From Gammaproteobacteria bacterium RIFCSPHIGHO2_12_FULL_37_34 (GTDB lineage Bacteria; Pseudomonadota; Gammaproteobacteria; DSM-16500), in assembly GCA_001801495.1 (NCBI GenBank), contig MGXW01000120.1:1-11706 (forward strand): DNA of 11,706 nucleotides, read 5' to 3'. Shown piece by piece: positions 1-7,968 of the stretch. Made by a program: the position numbers and the translations under genes. The notes beneath the pieces are model-generated. The model saw only the letters and a list, made by a program, of their open reading frames with translations, had not been told where the DNA came from and made no database searches. How positions within the stretch are numbered: the stretch's first letter is position 1; every line of letters starts with the position of its first letter.

Positions 1-466
1 AGAAAACGAGAAAGGTTATTAATTTAAACCCTAGCCTATCCATATGTCCATGTTCAAAGTCATATTGAATAAATAGTTCATCTGCTAAAATAAAAACTGC
101 TTCTATCGAAAAACAAGCAAGGAAAGCGGTATAACATTTTTGTAAATAGTTATTCTTAGAATGATGAGCAAATAATGCTCGCCAAAACAATACCGCTATC
201 AAGCATGCCCAAATAACAATCACAAAAAATAATGCGAGAGGTAATAGAGTATTTTGTAAGCCGTACATACCGACACTTTTAACGACTAAGGCAAAATTAT
301 TGGAAGTAAAAGTCCAATCCATAGGTAACCAGGCTATGGCTTGCAAAAAATTAATTACATCAGTAAGGGCTACTAAAGTAGACCAAAGCGCCCAAAATGC
401 AATAATACTCAACGTTAAAAAGGTTAATTGTTTTTCATTCGCATTATCGCGTAAAGATTGCATCAT
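1..466 (-). CDS. Unrecognised multi-spanning inner-membrane protein, 3' end cut by window edge
   Basis: An open frame runs on the minus strand from ATG at 466 (or the adjacent ATG at 463) to the window edge with no stop, giving 155 visible residues beginning MMQSLRDNANEKQLTF. Hydrophobic segments lie at about residues 14-37, 71-95 and 109-133, and a fourth begins near 147, so this is a polytopic membrane protein. The charged stretch DFEHGHMDRLG (about 136-146) lies between the third and fourth segments. A good ribosome binding site (AAGGAA, about 472-477) overlaps the region just after the tolC stop, and the start is only 11 nt from that stop, so it is probably co-transcribed with tolC. I do not recognise the family. 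The context could suggest an export-related role, but that is only a guess. An overlapping plus-strand frame at 300-503 is a shadow of this gene. Confidence 0.8.
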   Translation of the reverse strand, partial: MMQSLRDNANEKQLTFLTLSIIAFWALWSTLVALTDVINFLQAIAWLPMDWTFTSNNFALVVKSVGMYGLQNTLLPLALFFVIVIWACLIAVLFWRALFAHHSKNNYLQKCYTAFLACFSIEAVFILADELFIQYDFEHGHMDRLGFKLITFLVF

Positions 467-477
467 TTTATTCCTTA

Positions 478-1875
478 TTATTTCGTATGACTATTTACTT
501 TAGGCCTTGCTCTTTCGATTAACCAAGTATTAACAGCGCGTAAATCATCAAAACTTAAGGTACCTGCTGCTTCTTTGAGTGTGAGTAGACTAATGACATA
601 AGCATACCGATCATTTGCATACTCTGTTTGTGCTTGAAATACTTTTTGTTGTTGATTCAATACATCAACTAATGTTTCAGTACCTATTTGATAGCTTGCT
701 TCTAAACCTTCTAACGAGCTAATTGTGGATTTTACTGTTTGTTTATCCGCTTTAATTTGACTCATGCCAGAAATAATTCCAAGATAACTTTGTCGCGTCG
801 TATTGATTGTGTTACGAATGGTTTGTTCTAATTGTTGTTGGGCAAATTGATAGTTGTAACGAGCTTGATTTGTTTTTGCAACGACACCACCACCCGCAAA
901 GAGAGGTACATTTAAATTAATGATGATTGTTCGATTGGTCGTGGTACCCGTACCACTTGGGTCATTGATAGAACTATATCCGTTAATATCTTTTGAATAG
1001 ACTTTATCTAGCGTTCCTTCCAAATTAATCGTAGGAAGATGACCAGCAAATTGCTGTTTAATGGTTTGTCGAGAAGCATCAACGTTATATTGTGATGCCT
1101 TGATAGACCAATTTTGGTGCTCTGCTATTTTTGTCCACGCGTCAATATTAACAGGTTCTGGTGTGATAAGAGGAAAATCATCGCGTAATGCGGATAGTTT
1201 TTGGTAATATTTTCCAGTAATGACGCGTAAATTTTCTTTATCATTATCCACTGTGTTTTGAGATGCAATATAAGTAGCAACTGCAGAATCGTAAGAAGCT
1301 TGCGCAGTGTACACATCCGTAATCGTTTTTAAGCCAACATCATATTGCTGTTTAATTTGATCTAATTGTTTTGCATAAGCCAACTTGGATGCTTCGCTGT
1401 AACTTAAATTTTCTTCATCTTTTAAAACAGCAAAATAGGCATTTGCAACACGCACCATAAGATTTTGCAACGCAGCGTTTAACGTTGCATCCGCGCCTTT
1501 GGATGTGGCAAGTGCATTTGAGACATTTGCAAATTTTGCAAAATCAAATACCACCTGTGTGGCAGTTAGCGCAAGGGTATAAGCAAGATTAGTATTGTTG
1601 CGAGGCGTAAGTGGAACACCAGCCACATTGGTATCGTAATTATTTCCTGAAAATGCAGATCGAGAAAGAGTTGGATTGGCTGTGATGGATAAATTGGGTA
1701 ACAAAGCTGAAATATTAATGGGCACGCCTTCTTTGGTGGATAAACGCTCAGCAATAGCTTGTTGATAGATAGGATCGCTCATTAAAGCTTGCTGAAATAC
1801 CTCAACAAGATCCGATGCGTGTGTTGTTATTTGAACGCATAGGAGTAATATGAATAATAAAAGCCTTGATTTCAT
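478..1875 (-). CDS. tolC: TolC family outer-membrane efflux/secretion channel
   Basis: A 465-residue TolC-like outer-membrane protein, close to the usual family length. TolC trimers form a beta-barrel plus alpha-helical tunnel that connects inner-membrane efflux pumps or type I secretion systems to the outside. Residues 1-20 look like a Sec signal peptide with cleavage after THA. The mature N-terminus has the family pattern (AL.SDP.YQQA..., then SALLPNL at about 56-62). The internal duplication typical of the family is visible: QYDVGLKTITDVYTAQASYD (177-196) is mirrored by SYQIGTETLVDVLNQQQKVF (394-413). VPLFAGGGV (323-331) marks the second-repeat strand end. The start ATG at 1875 has GAGGAA about 9 nt upstream. 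No pump or adaptor gene adjoins it, so the transport partner is unknown. The next gene downstream is the truncated membrane protein at 1-466. Confidence 0.93.
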   Translation of the reverse strand: MKSRLLLFILLLCVQITTHASDLVEVFQQALMSDPIYQQAIAERLSTKEGVPINISALLPNLSITANPTLSRSAFSGNNYDTNVAGVPLTPRNNTNLAYTLALTATQVVFDFAKFANVSNALATSKGADATLNAALQNLMVRVANAYFAVLKDEENLSYSEASKLAYAKQLDQIKQQYDVGLKTITDVYTAQASYDSAVATYIASQNTVDNDKENLRVITGKYYQKLSALRDDFPLITPEPVNIDAWTKIAEHQNWSIKASQYNVDASRQTIKQQFAGHLPTINLEGTLDKVYSKDINGYSSINDPSGTGTTTNRTIIINLNVPLFAGGGVVAKTNQARYNYQFAQQQLEQTIRNTINTTRQSYLGIISGMSQIKADKQTVKSTISSLEGLEASYQIGTETLVDVLNQQQKVFQAQTEYANDRYAYVISLLTLKEAAGTLSFDDLRAVNTWLIERARPKVNSHTK

Positions 1876-1917
1876 GACAGGCGTTCCTCGTGAGTATTTG
1901 TTAATATACCTTGTAGT

Positions 1918-1946
1918 ATTTCAATATTAAAGAAAAACCTGGTCAA
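1918..1946 (-). promoter_or_regulatory. Candidate promoter for tolC
   Basis: Read on the minus strand, TTGACC (1946-1941, five of six matches to a sigma-70 -35 box) is followed after 17 nt by TGAAAT (1923-1918, four of six matches to a -10 box). This lies in the 84-bp gap between the divergent tolC and thioesterase genes and would give a leader of about 35 nt. The match is modest in AT-rich DNA, so it is only a candidate. I could not pick a convincing plus-strand promoter for the thioesterase in the same gap. Confidence 0.3.
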
Positions 1947-1959
1947 TAGGCACATACAA

Positions 1960-2391
1960 ATGACTAAAATTTGGCAAGTTGAAATTAATTTAAAGCTTAT
2001 TTCAGAACGTGCAAAAAACACCATGTCTGATTATTTAGGCATCGAATTTATGGATGTGGGGGACGATTATATGATAGCGCGTATGCCTATCGATCATCGC
2101 ACCAAACAGCCGATGGGAATCATGCATGGAGGGGCATCTTGTGTATTAGCAGAGACAGTAGGTAGCACGGCAGCTCAATATTGTGTCAATAGAGAAAAGT
2201 ATTATTGTGTAGGATTAGATATTAATACCAATCACATTCGTTCGATGCGTAGTGGTTATGTCACTGCTATTGCTAAACCGTTTCATTTAGGGAAAAGCAC
2301 CCAGGTTTGGAGTATAGAAATTAAAAATGAAGAAGATAAATTGGTATCTGTTAATCGGCTAACGATGGCTATCTTGGAGCGGAAAGATTAG
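1960..2391 (+). CDS. Hotdog-fold acyl-CoA thioesterase, YdiI/MenI-PaaI type
   Basis: A 143-residue hotdog-fold thioesterase resembling E. coli YdiI/MenI (about 136 residues), which hydrolyses acyl-CoA thioesters such as 1,4-dihydroxy-2-naphthoyl-CoA. The family signature is clear: MPIDHRTKQP (42-51), then G-I-M-HGGAS-x-x-LAET-x-GS (53-68). Glu65 sits where the catalytic carboxylate is in this family, with His56 in the HGG turn. GLDINTNHIRSMRSG and AKPFHLGKSTQVWSIEI follow the YdiI order, ending with RLTMAIL. ATG 1960 is chosen over the internal ATG 2023 because residues 1-30 align in length with the YdiI N-terminus, although its ribosome binding site (AATAGG) is weak. No menaquinone genes are nearby, so the true substrate is open. 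The gene is divergent from tolC and converges on pdxA with a 4-nt gap. Confidence 0.88.
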   Translation: MTKIWQVEINLKLISERAKNTMSDYLGIEFMDVGDDYMIARMPIDHRTKQPMGIMHGGASCVLAETVGSTAAQYCVNREKYYCVGLDINTNHIRSMRSGYVTAIAKPFHLGKSTQVWSIEIKNEEDKLVSVNRLTMAILERKD

Positions 2392-2395
2392 CGGA

Positions 2396-3373
2396 TCATC
2401 TGATGCAATGTTTAATCGCTAAATGAATAGCTGCAGCCATACTGCCAGGATCAACTGCTTTTGTTCCAGCAATATCAATAGCTGTTCCATGATCGACTGA
2501 GGTGCGTAAAAAAGGCAAGCCTAAAGTGAGATTTACTGCGTGACCAAAACCAAGGTATTTTACCAAGGGCAATGCTTGATCATGGTACATCGCAAGTACC
2601 ACATCGGCTTCTTGTAATTGCTTTTGGGTAAAAACAGTATCAGCTGGTAAGGGGCCAGTGATGCGGTATGATTGCTGTTGCAATTTTTCAATTACTGGCA
2701 ACATTCTATCGATTTCTTCGCAGCCTAAATAACCATTCTCACCTGCATGCGGATTCAAGCCACAGACTAAAATACGTGGTGAAGGAAGGTGAAACCATTT
2801 TTGTATTTCGTTATGTAAAGTGACTAATACAGTTTGTAAATGTGTTTTGGTAATCGCTGATGATACTTGTGATAAAGGCAAATGAGTAGTTGCTAATGCT
2901 ACTTTTAGTTTATCGACTACAAACAACATGATTGTTTGTGAGGCGCCACAAAAATTGGCGAAAAATTCTGTATGACCGGTGAAAGCAATTCCTGCTTGAT
3001 TGAGGATGCCTTTATGAACAGGGCCAGTTACGATAGCGTGCGCTTTTTTTTGTTGGCATAGGGTAGCTGCTGTTTCTAATGTTTGAATGACGTATGTAGC
3101 ATGATTTAGATTTAATTTGCCTGCTTTTGCCTGTGTGTTTAATGTAACGGGTACAATTTTTAGTTTGCCTGATTGATGAGGGGTTGCGATTTGATTGAAA
3201 TCACATTCTAGTAATTGTAAAGGCAGATCAATTTGTTTTGCTCGCTCTTGAAGCAGAGCAGGATCAGCAACCACTACCAATTCTGCTGGCAAAGCCAGTT
3301 GGGCAATATGGATGGTGATATCAGGCCCTATCCCAGCCGGTTCGCCTGGTGTAATAATAATGCGTGGTATCAT
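2396..3373 (-). CDS. pdxA: 4-hydroxythreonine-4-phosphate dehydrogenase
   Basis: PdxA oxidises 4-phosphooxy-L-threonine with NAD(P), giving after decarboxylation the 3-amino-2-oxopropyl phosphate used by PdxJ to make pyridoxine 5'-phosphate (vitamin B6 pathway, cytoplasm). The 325-residue length is normal. The N-terminal ITPGEPAGIGPDI (7-19) is diagnostic. GHTEF supplies the substrate-binding His134-Thr135, and the three divalent-metal histidines are His164 (ATTHLPL), His209 (NPHAGENG) and His264 (YHDQALPL). All are offset by two from E. coli numbering (136/137, 166, 211, 266). C-terminal TSVDHGTAIDIAG is also intact. The start ATG directly abuts the surA stop (TAAATG), which suggests translational coupling in an lptD-surA-pdxA operon. 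In many gammaproteobacteria ksgA follows; here a convergent thioesterase does. Confidence 0.96.
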   Translation of the reverse strand: MIPRIIITPGEPAGIGPDITIHIAQLALPAELVVVADPALLQERAKQIDLPLQLLECDFNQIATPHQSGKLKIVPVTLNTQAKAGKLNLNHATYVIQTLETAATLCQQKKAHAIVTGPVHKGILNQAGIAFTGHTEFFANFCGASQTIMLFVVDKLKVALATTHLPLSQVSSAITKTHLQTVLVTLHNEIQKWFHLPSPRILVCGLNPHAGENGYLGCEEIDRMLPVIEKLQQQSYRITGPLPADTVFTQKQLQEADVVLAMYHDQALPLVKYLGFGHAVNLTLGLPFLRTSVDHGTAIDIAGTKAVDPGSMAAAIHLAIKHCIR

Positions 3374-4336
3374 TTAAGCATTTACTACAATGAATGCTTG
3401 ATTACGTAACTTTGAAATCCAATTTTGTACTGCTTCTTCAAATTTTCTTTGTAACAGTAATTGTTCAATTTGTTTACGTGAGGGGGCGACTTGTTTGCCG
3501 CCGATTGAACGTACCTCAGCTAGTCGAATAATGTGAAACCCATTAGGTGTTTGAATAGGGCCTGCAATGCTTTTAGTTTGCATATTAAGAACTGTAGCAG
3601 CAAAAGCAGATGGAATTTCTGGAATTTTGCGCCAACCCAAATCACCACCTTTTAGAGCATGGCTATCGCCCGATTCAGCTTGAGCGACTTTTCGAAAATC
3701 CTTTCCTTGATTTAATTGTGCTAGCACAGCAAGCGCACGTTTTTTAGCGGTTAATAGTTCTTCTGTGGAAGGCGCATCGGATATAGGAATGAGAATATCT
3801 TCAAGATGATATTCTTTAGCGCTATTATTTTGCCATGCTTTTGAATGAATAAAATTGGTCACTTCTTGTGATGAAATAGAAATGCGATTACTCACTTCTT
3901 GTTGTTGTAATTTTTGTATAATGAGCCTCTCACGCATTTCTTTTCGATAATCAGTTGTGGACATTCCTTCTTCTTGTATGTGCTGATAAAGAATTTTAAC
4001 GGATAATTGATTGCGTTCTGCAATGTCTGCTACTGCTTTATCAAGATCAGCATCGTTGATGTCAATGCCACCTAGTTTAGCTAATTGAAGCTGTAATGTT
4101 TTATTGATCATTTGATCGAGCACTTGTTTTTGTAAAACATCATTAGTAGGAATAGGCATTTGTGCTCGAGTAATTTGTGTTTTTACTATATCAAGATCAT
4201 GATTGAGTTCAGTTTGGGTAATGACATCATCGTTGACAATTGCAACCACGTTATCTAAGGGTTGTTCAGTTGTTTTTGCATAGCCAAGTGTTGAAAAAGC
4301 TATGTAGCATAATAATACAATAAAAGTTTGTTTCAT
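3374..4336 (-). CDS. surA: Periplasmic chaperone SurA with a single parvulin domain
   Basis: SurA is the periplasmic chaperone that delivers unfolded outer-membrane proteins to the BAM complex. A signal peptide (1-20, cleavage after GYA) precedes LDNVVAIVNDDVITQTELN, the classic start of the SurA N-terminal domain (about 27-165). One parvulin-type domain follows (about 174-276; HLEDILIPISDAPS, GGDLGWRKIPEIPSAFA, GPIQTPNGFHIIRL). A C-terminal helix/strand (about 284-318; RKFEEAVQNWISKLRNQAFIVV) matches the end of E. coli SurA. Total length is 320 residues against about 428 in E. coli. By recalled comparison the retained domain looks like P1 (LSHILIPLPENPTS, GWGRIQELPGIFA), and the second parvulin domain P2 is missing without any visible frameshift. 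The gene lies 27 nt after lptD, with GAGAA upstream of ATG 4336, and its stop abuts pdxA. Confidence 0.94.
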   Translation of the reverse strand: MKQTFIVLLCYIAFSTLGYAKTTEQPLDNVVAIVNDDVITQTELNHDLDIVKTQITRAQMPIPTNDVLQKQVLDQMINKTLQLQLAKLGGIDINDADLDKAVADIAERNQLSVKILYQHIQEEGMSTTDYRKEMRERLIIQKLQQQEVSNRISISSQEVTNFIHSKAWQNNSAKEYHLEDILIPISDAPSTEELLTAKKRALAVLAQLNQGKDFRKVAQAESGDSHALKGGDLGWRKIPEIPSAFAATVLNMQTKSIAGPIQTPNGFHIIRLAEVRSIGGKQVAPSRKQIEQLLLQRKFEEAVQNWISKLRNQAFIVVNA

Positions 4337-4363
4337 GGGTGTGTTCTCGTTTATTGAGAGATC

Positions 4364-6901
4364 TCACATTACCTGTCCAAATTGCGACTTGTAACCAGAA
4401 ATTGTGCTGAGTAAGCCATTAGGGTTGCCAGAACCAATATCGCCAATCCCTTTTAAGGCAAATTGTATATAAAACTCGTTTTTATATTGGGGGGAATTAT
4501 TTGATAAATTCGTAAATACTCGCCCACCCACCAGTCGCATTGCCCAGCAACAGGTGTCATATTGTACTCCATAAAGCATGTTCTGCAAACGTTGTTGGTT
4601 CCAGTCTTGGCTCCAGCGCCCCACCATGCTGATATCGTGAATAACAGGCCAAGCAAATGAAAAATCAGTCAATTTAAGGTTGTTTTGTGAATTATTTACT
4701 GTAATACCAGAAAAGATATCGCCATTTAAAACATAGCTAAAACCTATATTCACAATATGAAAATCATCAGGTTGATAATGCAAGCCTACCGTTGTGTTAT
4801 CGATTTGTTTGGTGACAGGGTCCCAAATTGCGTTGCTAGCTAATTTCCACTGATCATTAACGTGGTAATCTAGCACAGCGGAAAGAGGAGAGAACCGTTG
4901 TTTATTAAGATGGTTTTGAGGATTATCCGTACAACTATCATTATTACATAACGTGACTCGACGGTTGGCGAAATAAAGAATTTCACCTGCGCCAAGACGC
5001 ACTTTTTCTAATCCTGAATGAGTATCGATTAAACGCGTGGTCACTCCCACACCCAATTGATTTGCATCACCAATACGATCTAGCCCCGTGAAACGGTTGT
5101 AATTAAAGAGTTGATCGTAAGTGAGAGTATTCACGGTTGTATCAAATATTGGAATGCTAGCCTGATTACGATAAGGGATGTATGTGTAATAAAGCTGTGG
5201 CTCTAATGTTTGTTGAAAAGCATGATTAAACAAGTTGGCATCTCGATTAAGAGCAAGTCCCGATGCAATATCAAAAATAGGTAAAACGCGACGTTTACTA
5301 GCAGGTGCATTGGTATCAGCAATTTGATATAGCTGATATTGTGTCATAGCAAGTTGTGCTCGAGGAGTGACATAAAAAGCTGTCCAATTTAATGGTAGGC
5401 TAACACCTGGTTGGATATTTATACGATTACCTATGGGTAATTCTTGGCTAGTACCAGGCGTTTTTAATATTTCAAAATGAGTAATTTCATTTTCGATAAA
5501 ATATTCTAGCCCAAATGGTTGATTAGGATAATCTCCTTTTAAAATAAGTTGAGGAAAACGGCGATATTGATTGGATACATTCGTTTCTTCAGCGGGATGT
5601 AATGTTTGATAAGCTTGAATACGCCCAGTAAAATTCCAATGCTCGTTTTTGTAATAAAGATCGCCTTCTTGAAGTAATTGATTGGCAGTAATTTCGTTTA
5701 CTGTACCAAAATCTCGTAGATAATAATCGTCTCCTGCGTAATTAAAGTCGATATGATTCGACCAATGCTCATTAAATTGTGAATCGTTACGCCATACCAA
5801 CCCTTTACGAGTTGTACTATTATTAATTAATCGATTTAATTCAGCTTGTAGAATAGGATCGGTTACAGTAGGAAGCTGTTCCAACGCGTTTTTCTGAGTA
5901 TTTCTAAAAAATTTGTCATTGGGTAAAACACCCACATTTATTTTGCCTGAGCTCGTTTCACTGAGGTAACGAAAATTATCAGTGAGTTGGTAACCGCGTT
6001 TTGCCAACCAGCCTGGTGAAATAGTCATGTCATAATTAGGTGCCATATTCCAGTAAAAAGGAGCAAAAACAGTTGCTCCTGAAGTATTAGAACCACCAAT
6101 AATTGGCCAGAGAAATCCACTTTTCCGTTGTTTATCAATAGAAAAATTAAGATAAGGCACGTACAGAATAGGTACATTTTTTACAAGTAAGCGTGCATGA
6201 GTGGCATAACCTCTACCGGTATTTTTATTCAAAACAATGTGGCTTGCTTTTAGTCGCCACGCTGGTCGAATAGGAGGACAAGTGGTGAAACTTGCTCTGG
6301 ATAATTCAAATAGTTTAGGTTCGGTTTGCGAAAACTCATACGCTTTTCCCCAAGCTGTCATACTCGTTATTTTGCGCTCGTGCGAAATAGTACCCGGACT
6401 AGGTTTTTTTTGAGGCGAACTTTTTTTATTGATAAGAGTTGTACGATAGAGAATATCAATCAATGATTTAGTATTCGTATCAAAATTATAGCGACCTTTT
6501 TTTCCAACGATTAATGTGTTGGGTTCACGTAGCCGAACATCGCCTAACATTTCAACTACATTTAATTTGCCTTGTGCATTTCGATATAAATAAACTTTGT
6601 TTGCAGTAATTTGTTGCCCAGCGCGAGAAATGGTTACTTTTCCTTCGAGAACAGATGTTCCACGAAATGAAAACAAGCCTTGATCTCCGGTTGTTTCAAT
6701 CACGTCTTTTTTCGAATCAATAGAAAGAAATGGGGATTCAAGATAATAGCCATCACAATTATTTTCCGTACTCTTTACCCAGCCTAACTGATTAGCAAGA
6801 GTAGAATTTTTTTTGTTAGAATCAGCATACAGGATAAAGGGTAATAATAAAATGGCAAAGAATAAATAAACGCAGACAATTAATTTTTTCTTTGAGGACA
6901 T
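4364..6901 (-). CDS. lptD: LPS-assembly outer-membrane protein LptD
   Basis: LptD, with the lipoprotein LptE, inserts lipopolysaccharide into the outer leaflet. From ATG 6901 it is 845 residues, somewhat longer than E. coli LptD (784). A signal peptide (about 1-26, ending ILYA) precedes a periplasmic OstA/LptA-like domain (about 46-155), a short lysine/serine/proline linker, and the large beta-barrel (about 185 to the end). The four cysteines of the family's disulfide switch can be assigned as Cys49 (NNCDGYY), Cys208 (TTCPP) and the adjacent pair Cys784-Cys785 (DTCCWAMR). Two further cysteines, 652 and 657, fall in a predicted extracellular loop. Other family motifs include FLWPIIGGS and NRFTGLDRIGDANQL. 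A TTG at 6913 would add four residues; ATG 6901 is preferred because it leaves a normal signal-peptide N-terminus, though neither start has a strong ribosome binding site. It is the first gene of the lptD-surA-pdxA operon. Confidence 0.95.
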   Translation of the reverse strand: MSSKKKLIVCVYLFFAILLLPFILYADSNKKNSTLANQLGWVKSTENNCDGYYLESPFLSIDSKKDVIETTGDQGLFSFRGTSVLEGKVTISRAGQQITANKVYLYRNAQGKLNVVEMLGDVRLREPNTLIVGKKGRYNFDTNTKSLIDILYRTTLINKKSSPQKKPSPGTISHERKITSMTAWGKAYEFSQTEPKLFELSRASFTTCPPIRPAWRLKASHIVLNKNTGRGYATHARLLVKNVPILYVPYLNFSIDKQRKSGFLWPIIGGSNTSGATVFAPFYWNMAPNYDMTISPGWLAKRGYQLTDNFRYLSETSSGKINVGVLPNDKFFRNTQKNALEQLPTVTDPILQAELNRLINNSTTRKGLVWRNDSQFNEHWSNHIDFNYAGDDYYLRDFGTVNEITANQLLQEGDLYYKNEHWNFTGRIQAYQTLHPAEETNVSNQYRRFPQLILKGDYPNQPFGLEYFIENEITHFEILKTPGTSQELPIGNRINIQPGVSLPLNWTAFYVTPRAQLAMTQYQLYQIADTNAPASKRRVLPIFDIASGLALNRDANLFNHAFQQTLEPQLYYTYIPYRNQASIPIFDTTVNTLTYDQLFNYNRFTGLDRIGDANQLGVGVTTRLIDTHSGLEKVRLGAGEILYFANRRVTLCNNDSCTDNPQNHLNKQRFSPLSAVLDYHVNDQWKLASNAIWDPVTKQIDNTTVGLHYQPDDFHIVNIGFSYVLNGDIFSGITVNNSQNNLKLTDFSFAWPVIHDISMVGRWSQDWNQQRLQNMLYGVQYDTCCWAMRLVGGRVFTNLSNNSPQYKNEFYIQFALKGIGDIGSGNPNGLLSTISGYKSQFGQVM

Positions 6902-6963
6902 TGGCTTGCTCAATGCTGTGCGATAAAATGCAAGTGTAACGAAATGGAAATAATATTGGAATC
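6902..6963. promoter_or_regulatory. Divergent lptD / amgK intergenic region
   Basis: This 62-bp gap separates two gene sets that point away from each other (lptD-surA-pdxA to the left, amgK-murU to the right), so promoters for both must lie here or overlap the gene starts. It is AT-rich, but I could not pick a convincing -35/-10 pair or an obvious sigma-E-type element on either strand. The assignment rests on gene orientation only. Confidence 0.5.
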
Positions 6964-7968
6964 ATGACAGAACGAAAAAACGCACTAGAACAGTGGCTTA
7001 GAATGAATTGCGGTCAAGAATTTGTCACATTGCAACCCATGCCGGGTGATGCAAGCTTCCGCCGTTATTTTCGAATTCACACAAAAAAGGGTTCTTTTGT
7101 GGTAATGGATGCAGAGCCTCCACGTGAGGATTGTCGCTCTTATATAGCTATTGCCAACAGTTTACGTCATATAGGTTTACACGTTCCTGACATTTTTTAT
7201 GCTGAAGAAGAACAAGGTTTTTTGCTTATTACGGATTTTGGTGATGTGACTTATCTCAAGGCTTTGAATAATCAGAATGCGGATCAACTTTACACTATTG
7301 CTCTGCATGCGCTTGTGACTTTACAAACATGTCAGGGTGTAGCAGAGAAACCTATTCCATTTTTTACATCACATTTCATGTGGCAAGAATGGCAATGGTG
7401 TAAGGAATGGTTTTTAGGAAAATGGCTTGATTTGTCATTGGGAAAAGAAGAAAAACATTTAGATGATTGTTATGCGCTCATTGTTGAATCTGCTGTATCG
7501 CAACCGCAAGTATTTATGCATCGAGATTTTCATTCGGCAAATTTAATGGTCTTACCCCACACACAAGTTGGCATTTTAGATTTTCAAGATGCATTGATTG
7601 GTCCTGTTACTTATGATGTTGTATCTTTATTGCGTGATTGTTATATTGAGTGGCCAGATGATTTAGTAAGAGAATGGGTGCTGGAGTATTGGAATCAATC
7701 ATGCAAGGCGGGTATAGTACAAAACGTGAATCAAGCTGTTTTTTTAAAATGGTTTGATTGGATGGGAATCGAGCGACATTTAAAAGTTTTATTTACCTTT
7801 GCACGAAAACATGTGCGTGATGGTCAATCTTCTTACCTCAAACATATTCCTCAAGCACTGAATTATTTACTTCATGTGAGTGCATGTTATGCTGAATTAG
7901 CTCCACTTCATCGTTATTTTGCTCATGTTGTTCAGCCAGCATTACAAGAAGCGAAAGTAGAGGCATGA
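6964..7968 (+). CDS. amgK: N-acetylmuramate/N-acetylglucosamine anomeric kinase AmgK
   Basis: A 334-residue aminoglycoside-phosphotransferase-fold kinase. In Pseudomonas, AmgK phosphorylates MurNAc (and GlcNAc) at C1 in the cell-wall recycling route that bypasses de novo UDP-MurNAc synthesis. The nucleotide-binding N-lobe has GDASFRRYFRI (28-38) and FVVMDAEP (45-52). The catalytic loop HRDFHSANLMVL (186-197) gives Asp188 as the likely base and Asn193 as a metal ligand. ILDFQDALIGPVTYDVVSLLRD (204-225) carries the metal-binding Asp206. The start is supported because the N-terminus aligns with the family just before GDASFRRYF, although its ribosome binding site is weak. It overlaps murU by 4 nt (ATGA), and its divergent position next to lptD is the same as in Pseudomonas, which supports AmgK over a generic phosphotransferase. 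Confidence 0.9.
   Translation: MTERKNALEQWLRMNCGQEFVTLQPMPGDASFRRYFRIHTKKGSFVVMDAEPPREDCRSYIAIANSLRHIGLHVPDIFYAEEEQGFLLITDFGDVTYLKALNNQNADQLYTIALHALVTLQTCQGVAEKPIPFFTSHFMWQEWQWCKEWFLGKWLDLSLGKEEKHLDDCYALIVESAVSQPQVFMHRDFHSANLMVLPHTQVGILDFQDALIGPVTYDVVSLLRDCYIEWPDDLVREWVLEYWNQSCKAGIVQNVNQAVFLKWFDWMGIERHLKVLFTFARKHVRDGQSSYLKHIPQALNYLLHVSACYAELAPLHRYFAHVVQPALQEAKVEA

Noticed and set aside
300..503. Plus-strand 67-codon frame
   Set aside because: It lies antisense to the truncated membrane-protein gene (1-466) and the end of tolC, and its translation has no family features.
1125..1316. Minus-strand frame inside tolC, and a similar one at 1566-1754
   Set aside because: Both are out-of-frame shadows of the clearly conserved TolC coding sequence.
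4358..4365. GAGATCTC palindrome between lptD and surA as an operator
   Set aside because: Eight bases is short enough to arise by chance, it overlaps the lptD stop, and no promoter-like context accompanies it.
4453..4656. Minus-strand frame within lptD
   Set aside because: Out of frame with LptD, whose cysteine pair and barrel strands occupy this region.
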